Shown here: positions 35,685 through 43,384 of the stretch, piece by piece
Position numbering within the stretch: position 1 is the first letter of the stretch
How the letters are laid out: every line of letters begins with the position of its first letter
DNA from: Bryobacterales bacterium
GTDB lineage: Bacteria > Acidobacteriota > Terriglobia > Bryobacterales > Bryobacteraceae
DNA length: 64,000 nucleotides
NCBI GenBank assembly: GCA_016789745.1
Contig: JAEUQF010000382.1
Location: forward strand, 1 to 64,000
Direction of reading: 5' to 3'
The notes under the pieces: generated by a model
Database searches by the model: none
The model's input: the letters and a program-made list of their open reading frames with translations, nothing else
What the model was told of the DNA's origin: nothing
Translations under genes and position numbers: made by a program

Positions 35685-36080
35685 GTGACGACGGCCACCG
35701 CGATTCTGCTATTGGCACTGAGTGGCGGTGTCCTGCTCGTCCTGGGCGGCTGGCTCCTGGTGGGCAAGCGGCGAACTCCGGAAGAGCAGGAGCGCTCCCG
35801 GCGGGCCTTCCTCACGGCCCGTGGCCGCATGTTGGATGCCGAGGTCACCGAGTTCCACGACAACCTGGTGGGCTACTCCTATGAGGTTTCCGGAGTCACC
35901 TACCACGTGGTTCAGGACGTCACCCCGTTTCATGACCTCCTGCCTCGCGACGCATCACTGTTGATCGGGCCGGCAGTGATCAAGTATTTGCCGGCGAATC
36001 CGGCTAATTCGATACTCATCAGCGAAGGCTGGAGCGGGATTCGTGTCGCCCGGCCCGCCGTTGGAAAAAAAGGAGCGTAG
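35685..36080 (+). CDS. Membrane-anchored DUF3592-like protein
   Basis: 131 residues with a GTG start at 35685. A single N-terminal transmembrane helix (AILLLALSGGVLLVLGGWLLV) is followed by a basic stretch and a soluble beta domain (RMLDAEVTEFHDNLVGYSYEV, VTYHVVQDVTPFHDLLP, KYLPANPANSILI). The pattern of a vanishing helix plus a small beta barrel resembles DUF3592, but the match is weak. It lies 24 bp after fsa and 3 bp before a Dabb-domain gene. Confidence 0.6.
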   Translation: MTTATAILLLALSGGVLLVLGGWLLVGKRRTPEEQERSRRAFLTARGRMLDAEVTEFHDNLVGYSYEVSGVTYHVVQDVTPFHDLLPRDASLLIGPAVIKYLPANPANSILISEGWSGIRVARPAVGKKGA

Positions 36081-36083
36081 AAC

Positions 36084-36482
36084 ATGAAGAACTGGATGAA
36101 GAATGCATTACTGTGCGCCACCGCAGGCCTGCTGTTCGGCGCTGGTGTGATGGTGGGTGCGAAGAAGTACGAAAAGCCCAAGTCCATCATTCACGTCGTC
36201 ACGTTGTACTGGAAGGACGGCGCTACCGACGCCCAGAAGAAGGCTGCTTTGGACGGGGTCGAGAAGATGGCGTCGGAGATTCCCGGCCTGGACCGCGTGT
36301 GGTTGAAGAGTGTAAAAGTGCAGGGCGATGCAGGCGGCAAGGCACTGCAATCGGCCTTCGTCATGGAGTTCAAGGACGAAGCTGCGTTCAAGGCCTATGA
36401 CAACCACCCCGCGCATCGCGCCTGGGAGAAGGTGTACACGCCGGCGCGCGGGGAAAGCCGCACGCACGACATCACCAACTAA
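36084..36482 (+). CDS. Dabb (stress-response A/B-barrel) domain protein with N-terminal anchor
   Basis: 132 residues. An N-terminal hydrophobic leader (MKNWMKNALLCATAGLLFGA) is followed by a ferredoxin-like Dabb domain: IIHVVTLYWKDGATDAQKKA, EIPGLDRVWLKSVKVQG, AFVMEFKDEAAFKAYDNHPA and HRAWEKVYTPA. Dabb domains dimerise and bind small hydrophobic molecules; function here is unknown. AAGGAGC lies about 10 nt before the ATG. Its stop overlaps the stop of the convergent gene by 4 bp. Confidence 0.82.
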   Translation: MKNWMKNALLCATAGLLFGAGVMVGAKKYEKPKSIIHVVTLYWKDGATDAQKKAALDGVEKMASEIPGLDRVWLKSVKVQGDAGGKALQSAFVMEFKDEAAFKAYDNHPAHRAWEKVYTPARGESRTHDITN

Positions 36483-36886
36483 GCAGGCTTTATGCGGCCT
36501 CGCCGTGGCCGCAATAGCCACGGCGAGGCTGCTAATATTATCATTCCGAAAGCCAATAGACCGCCCTCCACGGGGTTGAAGTCGGCTACCAAATCGTCCC
36601 ACGTCCTTCCGAACACCCGTCCCATCCCAATCTCGAAAATCAGCGTGGCTACCATCCAGCGCAGCCCGGTGACGATACGCTGCCGATTCGACACAAAGCC
36701 GATCCAGCGATGCGTGAGCGCCACGATGAGCAGGATCAGGCAGGAGCCCGTGAGTACGCCGATCTGCCGCGAGCGAATTGTGCCGACAACCGGTACCAGC
36801 CACAAGGTGCGTGCCGTGCCCTGGGCGATCTCCGCGGCCATCAACAACAGCCATATCGCGGCCGCGCGGCGTTTAAGGGAACTCAT
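36479..36886 (-). CDS. Small membrane protein of unknown function
   Basis: 135 residues with about four transmembrane helices (WLLLMAAEIAQG, IGVLTGSCLILLIVALTHRW, GLRWMVATLIFEIG and GGLLAFGMIILAASPWLL) and a basic C-terminus. The start at 36886 is 14 bp inside the 3' end of modA, so it is translated in a different frame just after ModA. A strong inverted repeat lies inside its last codons. No family is recognised. Location suggests a partner of ModA but it is not like ModB. Confidence 0.6.
   Translation of the reverse strand: MSSLKRRAAAIWLLLMAAEIAQGTARTLWLVPVVGTIRSRQIGVLTGSCLILLIVALTHRWIGFVSNRQRIVTGLRWMVATLIFEIGMGRVFGRTWDDLVADFNPVEGGLLAFGMIILAASPWLLRPRRGRIKPA
36497..36529. terminator. Perfect 13-bp hairpin at a convergent junction
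   Basis: GCCTCGCCGTGGC (36497-36509) and GCCACGGCGAGGC (36517-36529) form a perfect stem around a 7-nt loop, followed on the plus strand by an A/T-rich stretch (TAATATTATCATT). It would terminate the run ending with the Dabb gene. It lies inside the coding sequence of the convergent gene, 14 bp past the overlapping stop codons. Confidence 0.65.
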
Positions 36887-37628
36887 AGCCGTAGCGTGCC
36901 AGGATGGCGCGTCCCTGGGTGCTGGTCAGGAAGTCGAGAAAACGCGTGGCTTCGCGCTCCCGCGGTGAGCCTTCCACGATGCCCGCTGCCTGGTTCAGCG
37001 ATTGATGCAGGCCGGCGTCGACCTTCACTACGTTCTTCTCCGCGGTCAGCAGGGAAAAGGCGGTGAAGGCCGCGTCGGCATTGCCGGACTCGACGAACTG
37101 TTTCGCCATCTGGATGTTGTTGGCGAAAACAATTTTTGGCTTCAATGTTTCCCATAGATTCAAGTGCGTGAGTGCATCCACTGCCGCCTGGCCGTAGGGG
37201 GCGGCGCTCGGTTGGGCGATGGCGATGAAGCGGATCCGCGCATCTTTCAAAGCTTCGGGCGATAAGGTTGCCGTGTCCCACGTGGGTGCCCACAATGCCA
37301 GCCGTCCGCGTGCATACACCAGCCGCGACTGTTTTGCGATCCGTCCCTTGTCCAGCAACGCGTCGACGTGCGTGGTGTCGGCCGCGACGAACACATCAAA
37401 CGGCGCGCCATGGTCGATCTGCTGCGCCAACTGCGCCGTCGACCCGAAGCTGAACGTTACCGGTACCTGCGACGCGTCGGTGAACGCCTTGCCCACCGCG
37501 CCGAACACTTCGGTCAGGTTGGACGCCGCTGCTACCGATAGCGATCCTGGCGCGTTAACAGGGCGCTCCGGCTTCGTGCAGGCGCAGGTTAACGCCAAAG
37601 CCAGCAGCGCCACGGTCCGCTTTTGCAT
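36873..37628 (-). CDS. modA: Molybdate/tungstate ABC transporter substrate-binding protein ModA
   Basis: 251 residues. A lipoprotein leader (MQKRTVALLALALTCAC) is followed by SLSVAAASNLTEVFGAVGKA, FSFGSTAQLAQQI and GAPFDVFVAADTTHVDALL, which hold the oxyanion-binding Ser residues, then QPSAAPYGQAAVDALTHL and NADAAFTAFSLL. It should bind molybdate or tungstate in the periplasm. modB and modC are not adjacent; the only close neighbour is a 135-residue membrane protein that starts within its 3' end. A GATAAT box lies 8 nt upstream of the ATG, with no Shine-Dalgarno. Confidence 0.9.
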   Translation of the reverse strand: MQKRTVALLALALTCACTKPERPVNAPGSLSVAAASNLTEVFGAVGKAFTDASQVPVTFSFGSTAQLAQQIDHGAPFDVFVAADTTHVDALLDKGRIAKQSRLVYARGRLALWAPTWDTATLSPEALKDARIRFIAIAQPSAAPYGQAAVDALTHLNLWETLKPKIVFANNIQMAKQFVESGNADAAFTAFSLLTAEKNVVKVDAGLHQSLNQAAGIVEGSPREREATRFLDFLTSTQGRAILARYGYEFP

Positions 37629-37636
37629 GAATCTCT

Positions 37637-37642
37637 ATTATC
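37637..37642 (-). promoter_or_regulatory. Candidate -10 box (GATAAT) before modA
   Basis: GATAAT on the minus strand ends 8 nt before the modA ATG. As with several other genes here, this would start transcription at or next to the start codon. Confidence 0.4.
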
Positions 37643-37928
37643 CCGTCTCTAGCGGAATGCCGCGCGGCTGTATGCCTGCCATGCCGATGACGTCCGCGGC
37701 ACCGGTTTGCCGCTCACTTCACTGCGAATTCTCCTCGATCGTCATCCCTGGCACGTGTCGCCACAGGTCACTGCCGCCTTCCTTCAACTTCTCGCCGATC
37801 AACTCCCGGATGAGAGTACACGGTGAGTGATCCATGGTTTAGCAGCACCCAGAGTAACTCGGCGGGCTGTGAATGAACTCATCCGCGAGCGACTGCGGCC
37901 GATTGCTTCTCGTTGCGCCAGGCGTGAG

Positions 37929-37946
37929 CATCACCCCTGGGTGATG
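37929..37946. repeat. 18-bp dyad (8-bp arms) upstream of the lactonase gene
   Basis: CATCACCC and GGGTGATG face each other with a 2-nt centre, about 90 bp before the lactonase start. The short centre suggests a protein-binding operator rather than an RNA hairpin. Confidence 0.35.
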
Positions 37947-38022
37947 AACACGTCCACTCTTGTTCGGAAACGTATCCGCGGATCGGGGCTGGCTCCGCAA
38001 TGAACTGGAATAGGAGACCGGA

Positions 38023-38028
38023 TATACT
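38023..38028 (+). promoter_or_regulatory. Candidate -10 box (TATACT) before the lactonase gene
   Basis: TATACT ends 9 nt before the ATG at 38038 and 3 nt before an in-frame GTG at 38032. It supports the ATG as start. A TAGGAG at about 38011 is too far upstream to act as a ribosome site. Confidence 0.4.
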
Positions 38029-38037
38029 CAAGTGGCG

Positions 38038-39198
38038 ATGCCAACCGTGACTTTGCTGTCGCTGCTGGTAGCCTTGGCCTTGCCGCTGGCTGCCCAGACT
38101 AGACCCCAAGTTCTGCATGCGGCGCTGGGGCCGGAACTGAGCACGTACAAACTGGACGTGAATGCCGCAACCTTGGAGAAGATCTCCGCGGTGACGTTGC
38201 CGGAGAACGTGCAGGAGGCGTGGCCGCATCCGACGCGGCGGTATCTCTACGTGGCTTGGAGCAACAACACGAAGGGCGGGCACCATGGGTTGACGGCTTT
38301 CGAGGTGGATGCGAAGACCGGGGCTCTCAAGCAACATGGACAGCCGGTGACGTTGCCGGCGCGGACCGTGTACCTGACGCTGGATATTCCTGGCAAGCAT
38401 GTGATCTGCGCGTCGAATGATCCGAGTGGGGCGACGGTGCATCGGATTAACGCCGATGGGACGTTGGGGTCGCAGGTGGCTCAGCCTTCCAACCTGGACT
38501 TTGGGGTTTATGCGCACCAGGTGCGGGTGGACCCGACCAACCGCATGGTCATCATCGTCGCTCGGGGCAACGGGCCGACCGCAAAGACGAAGGAAGATCC
38601 CGGGGCGCTGAAGGTGTACGGGTATAACGACGGCGTGCTCAGCAACCGTGCGTCGATTGCGCCGAATGGGGGGTACGGCTTTCAACCGCGCCACTTGGAG
38701 TTTCACCCGTCGCGGTCGTTCGCCTATATCACGGTGGAGCGGCAGAACAAGCTGCAGGCGTATCGGGTGATCGAGGGTCCCAGTCTGAAGCCGGAGCCGC
38801 TGTTCACGGCGGAGACGCTGGTGGACGTGGCGAACATTCCCAAGCAGGCCACCAGCAGCATTCACGCGCATCCGAATGGGCGGTATTTATATGTGGGCAA
38901 TCGCGGGCCGGCTGGGGGAGAGAACTCGGTTGCGGTGTACGCGCTGAACGGGGAGACCGGCGAGCCCACGCGGATCCAGAATGCAGACACGCAGGGCGTG
39001 CATCCTCGGACATTTGCCCTGGATGCGACGGGGCGGCTGCTGGTAGTGGCGAATATGCAGCGGGCCGGAGCGGCGCTTCCGAATCTTGCGGTGTTCCGCA
39101 TTGGCGCGGATGGGAAGCTGACGTTTGTCCGGAAGTATGAACACACGGACGCGGGGGAGCGATCGTTGTTCTGGACGGGCATTCTGCCGCTACCCTAA
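38038..39198 (+). CDS. Secreted lactonase family protein (6-phosphogluconolactonase-like propeller)
   Basis: 386 residues from the ATG at 38038. A signal peptide (MPTVTLLSLLVALALPLAAQ) is followed by a seven-bladed beta-propeller of the lactonase family: LTAFEVDAKTGALKQHG, YLTLDIPGKHVICASND, FGVYAHQVRVDPTNRMV, FQPRHLEFHPSRSFAYIT, SSIHAHPNGRYLYVGNRG and HPRTFALDATGRLLVVAN. Secretion argues against a role in the pentose phosphate route; a muconate- or sugar-lactone hydrolase outside the cytoplasm is more likely. The adjacent Oar-like receptor is co-directional, 93 bp downstream. Confidence 0.88.
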   Translation: MPTVTLLSLLVALALPLAAQTRPQVLHAALGPELSTYKLDVNAATLEKISAVTLPENVQEAWPHPTRRYLYVAWSNNTKGGHHGLTAFEVDAKTGALKQHGQPVTLPARTVYLTLDIPGKHVICASNDPSGATVHRINADGTLGSQVAQPSNLDFGVYAHQVRVDPTNRMVIIVARGNGPTAKTKEDPGALKVYGYNDGVLSNRASIAPNGGYGFQPRHLEFHPSRSFAYITVERQNKLQAYRVIEGPSLKPEPLFTAETLVDVANIPKQATSSIHAHPNGRYLYVGNRGPAGGENSVAVYALNGETGEPTRIQNADTQGVHPRTFALDATGRLLVVANMQRAGAALPNLAVFRIGADGKLTFVRKYEHTDAGERSLFWTGILPLP

Positions 39199-39238
39199 CG
39201 GCGCAAAAGTTGTCTATCATAGTCCCACCACGTCGTAA

Positions 39239-39248
39239 CGGTTAACCG
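39239..39248. repeat. 10-bp palindrome before an Oar-like receptor gene
   Basis: CGGTTAACCG is a perfect palindrome 43 bp before the receptor start at 39292. It is a possible operator. No second copy with the same context was noticed in front of the other receptor genes. Confidence 0.3.
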
Positions 39249-39291
39249 GGTTCGCAAACCATCAGATCGCGAAGTGAAAGGGCTGTCGCTT

Positions 39292-42200
39292 ATGAGGTTC
39301 GCTGTCTCTCTCGTCTTGTTTCTTGGCGCATTGTCCGCGCAAACCACATCCACAGAAATTCTGGGCACGGTGACGGATCCATCAGGGGCGTCTGTACCTG
39401 GAGCGAAAGTTATCCTGACGCGCACGGCCACGGGCGAAACCCGCGAAGTGGCCAGCAGCAATGACGGCAACTATTCGTTTACGTTTATTGAAATTGGGGA
39501 GTATACCCTGCGCATTGAGGCCGGCGGTTTCAAGACGCAGGAGAAGAAGAATATTGTGGTGCAGCTGCAGCAGAAGGCCCGCGTGGATTTCACGTTGGCG
39601 GTGGGCTCGGCGTCGGAAGTCGTGGAGGTGGTGGCGGCCGCGGTGGCGCTGAAGACGGAAGATGCCGCGGTGGGAGGAAACATCGACAACAAGCGCGTGG
39701 TGGAATTGCCACTAAATGGGCGCAACGTGGCGACCTTGGCGGTGCTGATTCCTGGCGTGCAGTTCGGCATTCGCATGGGTGTCGACGGATCGGGCGGGTT
39801 CCCGATCCCTGGCAACGGCGTAGCCATCTCGGCCAACGGACAGAGAGAAGTGAACCAGCAGGTGACGCTGGACGGCGTGATCGCCACGGAACCGCGGGTG
39901 AACACGGCGGCGTTCTCGCCGTCGATCGACGCGCTGGATGAATTCAAGGTGCAGACGTCGTCCTATTCGGCCGAATATGGGCAGAATTCGGGCGCCATCA
40001 TGCAGATGGTGGTGAAAAGCGGGACTAACCGCCTGCGCGCGACGTTTTGGGAGTTTCTGCGCAACGATAAGCTGGCGGCCAAGGATTACTTCCTGAACTT
40101 CCAGGTGCCGGCGGGGACTCGCCTGCAGGACAAGAACCGGCTGCAGCGAAATCAGTTTGGGACGTTTCTGGGCGGACCAGTGTACATACCGAAACTCTAC
40201 AACGGCAAGGACCGCACCTTTTGGAGCTTTAATTATGAAGGCCGCCGGGAAAAGCGTGAAGATGCGCGCGAGGCCTTCTTCTTTCCGGAGGCATTCCGGC
40301 GGGGCGATTTCTCTTCGCTGCTGACGCCGCCGATTGGCGCCAACGGGCGTCCGGTTCGCGCTCCGGTGGTGATCTTTGATCCGACCACGGGCGAGCCGTT
40401 CCGCGACAATGCGGGCAACATCACGAACATCATTCCGCCGAGCCGCATCAACCGCAATGCGCAGAACTTTGTGAACACGTTCCTGCCGCTGCCGCAGTTT
40501 GCCCCGGCCGATCCGCTCGACACGAACGTGCGCGGTACCAACAAGAACATCATCAATAACAACCAGTATCTGTTCCGTGTGGACCACAACTTCACGACGA
40601 ACGACAAGGTGTGGGTCCGGTACATAACCGATCGTGGGCGGTGGGATCAGGGCGACCCGGGACTGAATCCGAACTTCGGCTATTTCGTGACGTCGTTGAA
40701 CTGGAACCTGGGCGTGCAGTATCTGAAGATCTTCTCACCTACGGTGGTGAACGAGTTCCGCTACGGCATTAACAAGAGCGATAACAATACCTTGAATCCG
40801 CGTTCGAATACGGATTTCGATCCTGATTCGCTGGGCATTGGGCGGTTTCGCAAGACAGATGGCTCGCGGTTCAGCCAGCGCGAGGTGGGCATTCCGCCGA
40901 TCAGCGGGATTACCTCCGGCGATCGCGACGGCGGCAACGGGTACGACTTCAACACGGTGCACCAGTTCGCCGATAACATGTCCATCAATCGCGGCAAGCA
41001 CAACTTCAAAACCGGTTTTGAATACCGGTATGTGAAGCTGGATCGCGCGGCCGCCAATGAAGCACGCGGGACGATTGGCTGCTGTCCCGGCGGGTATGCG
41101 CTGGCGGGCTTCCTGCAGGGCTATATCAGCAACACGACGACAGGCGAGGGCCTGCCGTTCACCGCGCCGCGGCAGAATCGCTGGTCGGCGTATTTCCTGG
41201 ACGACTTCAAAGCGACGCGCAAGCTCACGCTGAATATCGGCATGCGGTGGGATTACTTCCAGATTCCCAGCGATACGTTCGGGGCGTGGCGGACGCTGCG
41301 TCTGGATGTGCTGACGAACTCTTCGCGCGGTCCGCTGCCGACGGTGGTGCCCAACGTGGGGACGAAGAACTGGCCGGCGTATGAGAACCGGGACAACCGC
41401 TACTTCATGCCGCGGGTAGGCTTTGCCTATCGCGCCACGGAGAAGTGGGTGCTGCGCGGCGGTGCGGGCTGGTTCGCGAATGCGCAGCAGCTGAACAACT
41501 ACACGATTCTGAACCTGGTACCCCCAGTGAGCGGCACGATTCCGTATCAGATTGTGGACGCGCCGGCGCAGACGTTGACCGTCAACTATGCGGGCCAGGC
41601 TTATACGGTGCAGACGCGGCGCCTGCAGCCGGGCGCGATTAATACGCTAGACAATATCTACGGTGCGCGTGCCACGGCCAGCACGGTTCGCAACACGAAC
41701 ATTGTGCCGCCGGATAACAAGTCGTCCAACCACTGGCAATGGAGCTTCGACCTGCAGCGCAACCTGCCGTGGAACACCGTGTTGACGGTGGGCTATGTCG
41801 GCAGCAAGTCGAGCCACCTGGACAACACCGTGACGTGGAACAATCCGGATCCGATGTGGTCGGGCACGCCGCAGAACCCGAATCCGCTGGCGACGAACAT
41901 CCAGGCGCGGCGCCCGTATCCGTTCCACGTGTCGCAGGGGGAAGTGGGTGCGGACGGCCAGCCGGTGGTGTTTGGCACGGGCAATATACGCTATTTGGAT
42001 AGCTATGCGAACGGCAGCTATCACGGTTTGCAGACCAACCTGGAGAAGCGCTACAGCGCCGGGCTGATCATCGGACTTGCCTATACGTACTCGAAGTCGA
42101 TCGGTGAGGGCTATGGCAGAAACGAAGGTGGTCTGGGCGTCACCAATGGGTATCAGAACCCGCGGGACCGGCGCGCGGCGCGAGCCCGTTACGGCTTCGA

Positions 42201-42771
42201 CGTGACGCATAACGCGGTGATCAACTTCGTTTATGAGATGCCGTTTCTGAAGCGCTTTACGGGCATCCCGGGCGCCTTCCTGGCGGGCTGGCAGATGAAC
42301 GGGGTGGGCACGATGCGGACGGGCTTCCCGTTCACGGTGGCGGGCGGCAATCTGAATACAGGTGGCTTCTCTCTGCCGGACCGGGTGGCGGACGGGCGTT
42401 TGGAGGAGGGAGACCGGCAGCGCTGGTATGACATTACGGCGTTCCGCCGCACCGACTGCAATATTCCGACGCGCCCGGATCTGTGCCATTATGGCAACGC
42501 GGCGCAGGATGCGATGGTTTCGCCGGGCATGCGCACGGTGGACTGGTCGATCTTCAAGAACTGGCGCCTGCCGTTCTTGGGCGATCAGGGGCGGTTCCAG
42601 TTCCGGGCGGAGTTCTTCAATCTGTTCAACACGCCGCAGTTCGGCCAGCCGCAGGGCATCAGCTACACGACGTTGGACTCGGTGATTCCGGACGGGCCGA
42701 GGAACGGAGAGATCCGGTCATTACGGGCTCCGATGCGGGTGGTGCAATTCGGGGCGAAGATCTATTTCTAG
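39292..42771 (+). CDS. Oar-like TonB-dependent receptor with carboxypeptidase-regulatory-like domain
   Basis: 1159 residues from the ATG at 39292 (a GTG at 39274 is in frame; AAAGGG lies 9 nt before the ATG). A signal peptide (MRFAVSLVLFLGALSAQ) is followed by a CarboxypepD_reg domain (ILGTVTDPSGASVPGAKVIL, YSFTFIEIGEYTLRIEAGGF). A plug domain (VVELPLNGRNVATLAVLIPG, VTLDGVIATEPRVNT) and a large barrel of about 900 residues end in AKIYF. This layout is typical of the expanded Oar/OmpA-related receptor class in Acidobacteria. The ligand is unknown; the upstream lactonase gene may be functionally linked. Confidence 0.9.
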   Translation: MRFAVSLVLFLGALSAQTTSTEILGTVTDPSGASVPGAKVILTRTATGETREVASSNDGNYSFTFIEIGEYTLRIEAGGFKTQEKKNIVVQLQQKARVDFTLAVGSASEVVEVVAAAVALKTEDAAVGGNIDNKRVVELPLNGRNVATLAVLIPGVQFGIRMGVDGSGGFPIPGNGVAISANGQREVNQQVTLDGVIATEPRVNTAAFSPSIDALDEFKVQTSSYSAEYGQNSGAIMQMVVKSGTNRLRATFWEFLRNDKLAAKDYFLNFQVPAGTRLQDKNRLQRNQFGTFLGGPVYIPKLYNGKDRTFWSFNYEGRREKREDAREAFFFPEAFRRGDFSSLLTPPIGANGRPVRAPVVIFDPTTGEPFRDNAGNITNIIPPSRINRNAQNFVNTFLPLPQFAPADPLDTNVRGTNKNIINNNQYLFRVDHNFTTNDKVWVRYITDRGRWDQGDPGLNPNFGYFVTSLNWNLGVQYLKIFSPTVVNEFRYGINKSDNNTLNPRSNTDFDPDSLGIGRFRKTDGSRFSQREVGIPPISGITSGDRDGGNGYDFNTVHQFADNMSINRGKHNFKTGFEYRYVKLDRAAANEARGTIGCCPGGYALAGFLQGYISNTTTGEGLPFTAPRQNRWSAYFLDDFKATRKLTLNIGMRWDYFQIPSDTFGAWRTLRLDVLTNSSRGPLPTVVPNVGTKNWPAYENRDNRYFMPRVGFAYRATEKWVLRGGAGWFANAQQLNNYTILNLVPPVSGTIPYQIVDAPAQTLTVNYAGQAYTVQTRRLQPGAINTLDNIYGARATASTVRNTNIVPPDNKSSNHWQWSFDLQRNLPWNTVLTVGYVGSKSSHLDNTVTWNNPDPMWSGTPQNPNPLATNIQARRPYPFHVSQGEVGADGQPVVFGTGNIRYLDSYANGSYHGLQTNLEKRYSAGLIIGLAYTYSKSIGEGYGRNEGGLGVTNGYQNPRDRRAARARYGFDVTHNAVINFVYEMPFLKRFTGIPGAFLAGWQMNGVGTMRTGFPFTVAGGNLNTGGFSLPDRVADGRLEEGDRQRWYDITAFRRTDCNIPTRPDLCHYGNAAQDAMVSPGMRTVDWSIFKNWRLPFLGDQGRFQFRAEFFNLFNTPQFGQPQGISYTTLDSVIPDGPRNGEIRSLRAPMRVVQFGAKIYF

Positions 42772-42795
42772 GCCTCGCCGCACTGCGCTGGCAGA

Positions 42796-43366
42796 ATGCA
42801 ATGGTATGAAGCGGAGGTCCGCCAGTCAGAAGCGGCGCGGGCCTCCCAACCCGTCCACCAGCCGGTTTTTATAGGGGGCGTGGGATCCGTTGGCCGAAGA
42901 CGTGGACCCCTCGATTCTGAATCTCGGCATTGGTGGTTCCATGCTGGAGGTCTACGATTACTTTTTCACTCGCCATGTGCCGCCCGTGCAGCCGCGATCG
43001 TTCCTGCTGTACGCCGGTGATAACGATTTGGGCGATGGGCGGACGGGCGGATCAGGTGGCGCAGTGGTTCCAATCGCTGCTGGCGAAGGTGGAGGGCTCA
43101 CTGGGCAGGATTCCGTTCGGGTTTCTGTCCATTAAGCCGAGTCCGGCGCGGCGATATCTGTTCGAAAGCATTCGCCGTGCGAACGTGGAGATCCGGGAGT
43201 TGGTGGAGCGCCACGAGTCGGCTTACCTCATTGACATCTATGCGGCCATGCCGGATGCCGGCGGGAATCCGCGTGTGGAAGTGTTTGCTGAAGACGGCCT
43301 ACACCTGACTCGTGCGACGAGGACGTTTATTTTCTGACGCCTGAGATGGTACCGCACTACCTTTGA
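42796..43366 (+). pseudogene. SGNH/GDSL hydrolase, decayed (at least three lesions)
   Basis: A single SGNH-hydrolase can be read across three frames. Frame one gives MQWYEAEVRQSEAARAS to PVFIG; then a loss near 42870 removes the block that should hold the nucleophile Ser. Frame two resumes at WDPLAEDVDPSILNLGIGGS and runs to LLYAGDNDLGDGRT. An extra G near 43045-43047 shifts to a third frame, ADQVAQWFQSLLAKVE to IPFGFLSIKPSPARRYL and DGLHLTRA. A last shift near 43316 returns to EDVYFLTPEMVPHYL with TGA at 43364. Loss of the catalytic block makes it non-functional as an esterase. Confidence 0.75.
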
Positions 43367-43371
43367 CCTGC

Positions 43372-43377
43372 TACCAT
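43372..43377 (+). promoter_or_regulatory. Candidate -10 box (TACCAT) of a leaderless promoter
   Basis: TACCAT ends 7 nt before the ATG at 43385. The gap (CCCTTTC) contains no Shine-Dalgarno, which fits leaderless translation. Confidence 0.4.
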
Positions 43378-43384
43378 CCCTTTC

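Larger units (their letters stand above)
37629..38037. other. Intergenic region of about 400 bp without a confident gene
   Basis: This is the longest gene-poor stretch in the window, lying between the divergent modA and lactonase genes. A minus-strand reading frame at 37719-37835 encodes 38 residues (start MDHSPCTLIRELIGEKL), and a short plus-strand frame opens near 37870; neither has a recognised relative or a ribosome binding site. They may be remnants of a lost gene. A dyad at 37929-37946 and a TATACT box at 38023-38028 are the only regulatory-looking elements. Confidence 0.5.

Noticed and set aside
37879..38871. A 330-codon minus-strand open frame over the lactonase gene and its upstream region
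   Set aside because: Mostly antisense to the lactonase propeller, Arg-rich, no ribosome site and no domain.
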